A DNA stretch of 64,000 nucleotides from Deltaproteobacteria bacterium (GTDB lineage: Bacteria; Bdellovibrionota_B; Oligoflexia; Oligoflexales; Bog-1112). The DNA is taken from contig JACKAG010000004.1 of the NCBI GenBank assembly GCA_020635195.1, positions 62,001 through 126,000 on the forward strand. The letters run 5' to 3'. This document shows positions 62,133 to 64,000 of this stretch, piece by piece. Below the pieces are notes generated by a model that did no database searches, was not told the origin of the DNA, and saw nothing but the letters and a program-made list of their open reading frames with translations. Made by a program: the position numbers and the translations under genes. The stretch's first letter is position 1; each line of letters begins with the position of its first letter.

Positions 62133-62407
62133 TTATGGTCTTTGATACCATTCTGAGAATGGTGCTAACCTCTGTAAAAAATTCCAGTCAGAGAAATCAT
62201 GTGCCTTCACCTGTTATAAAGCTGCCTGTCGGCCCTCATGGCACCTTTCCGGAACTCTCAGGGCTTGACAAGACTTCGAAAAAATCCTAAAGAAGGTAGT
62301 ATGTTGCGGGCTGACGGTGCAGGTGTCGATGCCTGTGGATGTCTGGCTGCAAAAGGATTGCAGATAAGGCAGCGTCACAGACAGGCAAGCATGGAGGAAG
62401 CATCTCA

Positions 62408-63199
62408 TTGAAGATTATGGTTCTTCTGAAACAAACCCCACCGACTGAGGCAAAATTAAAGCCTACAGCAGATGGGCGTTCTTTAGATACAGGTTCCGCA
62501 GGCTTCATCATAAACCCATATGATGAATTTGCGATTGAAGAAGCTCTCAGGATCAGGGAGCAGCTGGGAGCCGGAGAAGTGGTGATTGCCAGCTTTGGTC
62601 CTGCGGATGCACGGGAGAGAATTCTGAGAGCTCTGGCGATGGGGGCTGATCGTGGGTTGCTCATCAGCCATGATGGTCTTGAAGATGCAGATTCTCTGAC
62701 AGTGGCTAAAATTCTTGCAGCAGCGATCCGCACTGAGGCTGCAGAGCTGGTTCTCTGCGGTAAGCAGGCCATTGATGATGACAATATGCACACGGGCGTG
62801 ATGACGGCGGAGATTCTCGACTGGCCACATGTCAATGTGGTGACAAAAATGGAACTGGACGGGACGAAGGTCCGGGCAGAGAGAGAGACAGAAGGTGGCC
62901 GGACAGAGCTTTGTGAGGTTACTTTGCCGGCGGTGTTCGGAGCGCATAAGGCACTGAATACTCCCCGCTATGTGTCCGTTCCGGGAGTGATGAAGGCGCG
63001 GAAAAAACCACTGGAGCAGAAAAACCCGGCGGACTTTGGCCTTGATCCTGCGGCTCTGAAGTCTTCCATCAGGGTGCTCACAGAAGCGTTTGAGCTTCCG
63101 CCGGAAAAACCAGCAGGCAGAATTTTCCGGGATGAAGCCGTGGATGTCATGGTGGATCAGGTCGTCAGATTGTTACGGGAAGAAGCGAAAATTCTTTAA
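62408..63199 (+). CDS. etfB: Electron transfer flavoprotein, beta subunit
   Basis: 263 residues from TTG 62408, preceded by GGAGGAAG; the frame opens earlier at 62339 but the family start (LKIMVLLKQTPPTEAKLK) is here. Seen: INPYDEFAIEEALRI, SFGPADARERILRALAMGADRG, and the signature GKQAIDDDNMHTG. Carries electrons from acyl-CoA and other dehydrogenases to the quinone pool with EtfA. 20 bp before etfA. Confidence 0.95.
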   Translation: MKIMVLLKQTPPTEAKLKPTADGRSLDTGSAGFIINPYDEFAIEEALRIREQLGAGEVVIASFGPADARERILRALAMGADRGLLISHDGLEDADSLTVAKILAAAIRTEAAELVLCGKQAIDDDNMHTGVMTAEILDWPHVNVVTKMELDGTKVRAERETEGGRTELCEVTLPAVFGAHKALNTPRYVSVPGVMKARKKPLEQKNPADFGLDPAALKSSIRVLTEAFELPPEKPAGRIFRDEAVDVMVDQVVRLLREEAKIL

Positions 63200-63219
63200 G
63201 CTGAGGAAGGACGAACACG

Positions 63220-64000
63220 GTGAAGGCACTCGTTTTTATTGAGCAGAGAGATGGGCGGCTGAAATCGTCCTCCTGTGAGGCGCTGTCTGTAGCTGCGGGC
63301 CTTTGTGGTGACTCTCCCGGGCAGGTGGCTGGCGTCCTGATCGGGCGTGATGTGGCTCCGCTGGTTTCCGCCTTGAAAGGCAAAGGGGTCGGGAAAGTCT
63401 ATGTCGCATCTCATGATGACCTGGAACACTATAACAGCCTCAGCTATACCCGGGTAATGGAGAGGGCTGTCAGCGCCTTTCAGCCTGATGTGCTGCTGGG
63501 GATGGCGACTCCTATGGGGCGGGATCTTTTTCCACGCCTTGCGGCCCGTCTGGATGCCGGACTGCTGACGGATCTGACTGCAATCTGTGATGATCAGGAT
63601 TTTTCCGGAGGGGTCAAGCCCATGTATGCCGGAAAAATCCTGGCCAGGGTCCGTTATCAGGGCAGTGGTCTGAAGATGGCAACCCTGCGGCCAAATGTCT
63701 TTCCGTTGCGGGAAGGAGCTGGTGATGCCGTTCCGGAAGTTCTGGATGTGTCGGGCCTGAAAGACGAGCGTTTGCAGACCATAGAAGTCAGACAGGGTCG
63801 TGGTGGTCAGATCGATCTGGCTGAGGCAACCCGGGTGATTTCCGGTGGCCGGGCGATGGGGAATGCTGAGAATTTTGCTGTTCTGCATGCCTGTGCGGAG
63901 GTTCTGCAGGCTGCGGTTGGCGCTTCCCGGGCTGCGGTGGATGCGGGCTATGCCAGCCATGATATGCAGGTGGGGCAGACCGGAAAAACAGTGAACCCCG
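63220..64000 (+). CDS. etfA: Electron transfer flavoprotein, alpha subunit (3' end outside window)
   Basis: Starts at GTG 63220 and stays open to the last base; about 260 residues visible. VKALVFIEQRDGRLK starts the N-domain; DLTDLTAICDD-like text and the later ISGGRAMGN and GASRAAVDAGYASHDMQVGQTGK belong to the FAD-binding C-domain, which is cut before its final motif. Operon with etfB. Confidence 0.94.
   Translation, partial: MKALVFIEQRDGRLKSSSCEALSVAAGLCGDSPGQVAGVLIGRDVAPLVSALKGKGVGKVYVASHDDLEHYNSLSYTRVMERAVSAFQPDVLLGMATPMGRDLFPRLAARLDAGLLTDLTAICDDQDFSGGVKPMYAGKILARVRYQGSGLKMATLRPNVFPLREGAGDAVPEVLDVSGLKDERLQTIEVRQGRGGQIDLAEATRVISGGRAMGNAENFAVLHACAEVLQAAVGASRAAVDAGYASHDMQVGQTGKTVNP

Overview
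The window is a continuous, gene-dense piece of a Gram-negative bacterial chromosome. Evidence for Gram-negative: the outer-membrane LPS assembly protein LptD, a PilMNOPQ operon with an outer-membrane secretin, many lipoproteins and a fused SecDF. The mix of an eukaryote-like (type 2) IleS, a fused SecDF, a short L25, HAMP-stalk membrane proteins and type IVa pilus genes resembles the former Deltaproteobacteria / Bdellovibrionota-Oligoflexia. That placement is inference from gene style, not a measured phylogeny.

Layout. 1-9.6 kb: ileS (5' end outside the window), a zinc-aminopeptidase-like lipoprotein, mgtE, a lipoate ligase, an unknown exported protein and a ClpB-type disaggregase. 9.6-14.2 kb: tRNA-Gln, prs, rplY-pth, rpsF-rplI (no rpsR between them) and dnaB. 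14.3-21.6 kb: a duplicated Cys-rich exported protein, dCMP deaminase, an MFS carrier, a HAMP-stalk protein, a CheA-like kinase, a leucine-rich repeat protein and a PilZ protein. 21.5-30.4 kb, minus strand: pilMNOPQ, a lipoprotein gene, a TPR gene and aroQ, apparently one operon. 30.6-43 kb: a candidate structured RNA, secDF, an orphan F1-ATPase beta-like gene, a small Cys/His protein, accD-folC-lptD and an unknown exported protein. 43-54.4 kb: aconitase, a second HAMP-stalk protein, rsmE, prmA, an acireductone dioxygenase, an 11-bp-phased DnaA-box array beside an RdgC-like gene, a two-component system, initiator tRNA-fMet, hsp20, a ZIP-like carrier and a class V aminotransferase. 62.4 kb to the end: etfB and the start of etfA.

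The accessory part is 54.3-62.1 kb. It holds a family of lipoproteins made by repeated duplication: two intact genes, at least three decayed copies and one intact distant relative on the other strand. Copies share a lipoprotein N-terminus, an internal membrane segment and a conserved C-terminal tail but have unrelated middles. Each copy with a preserved 5' end has a poly-G tract (9, 7 and 10 G) exactly 23 nt before its ATG, the classic layout of a phase-variable locus. Among the copies sit two toxin-antitoxin modules with broken toxins (HigBA-like and AbiEi/AbiEii), divergent around a 17-bp-arm palindrome, and an IS982-type remnant. This lipoprotein family, the DnaA-box array and the orphan ATPase are the best candidates for undescribed biology here.
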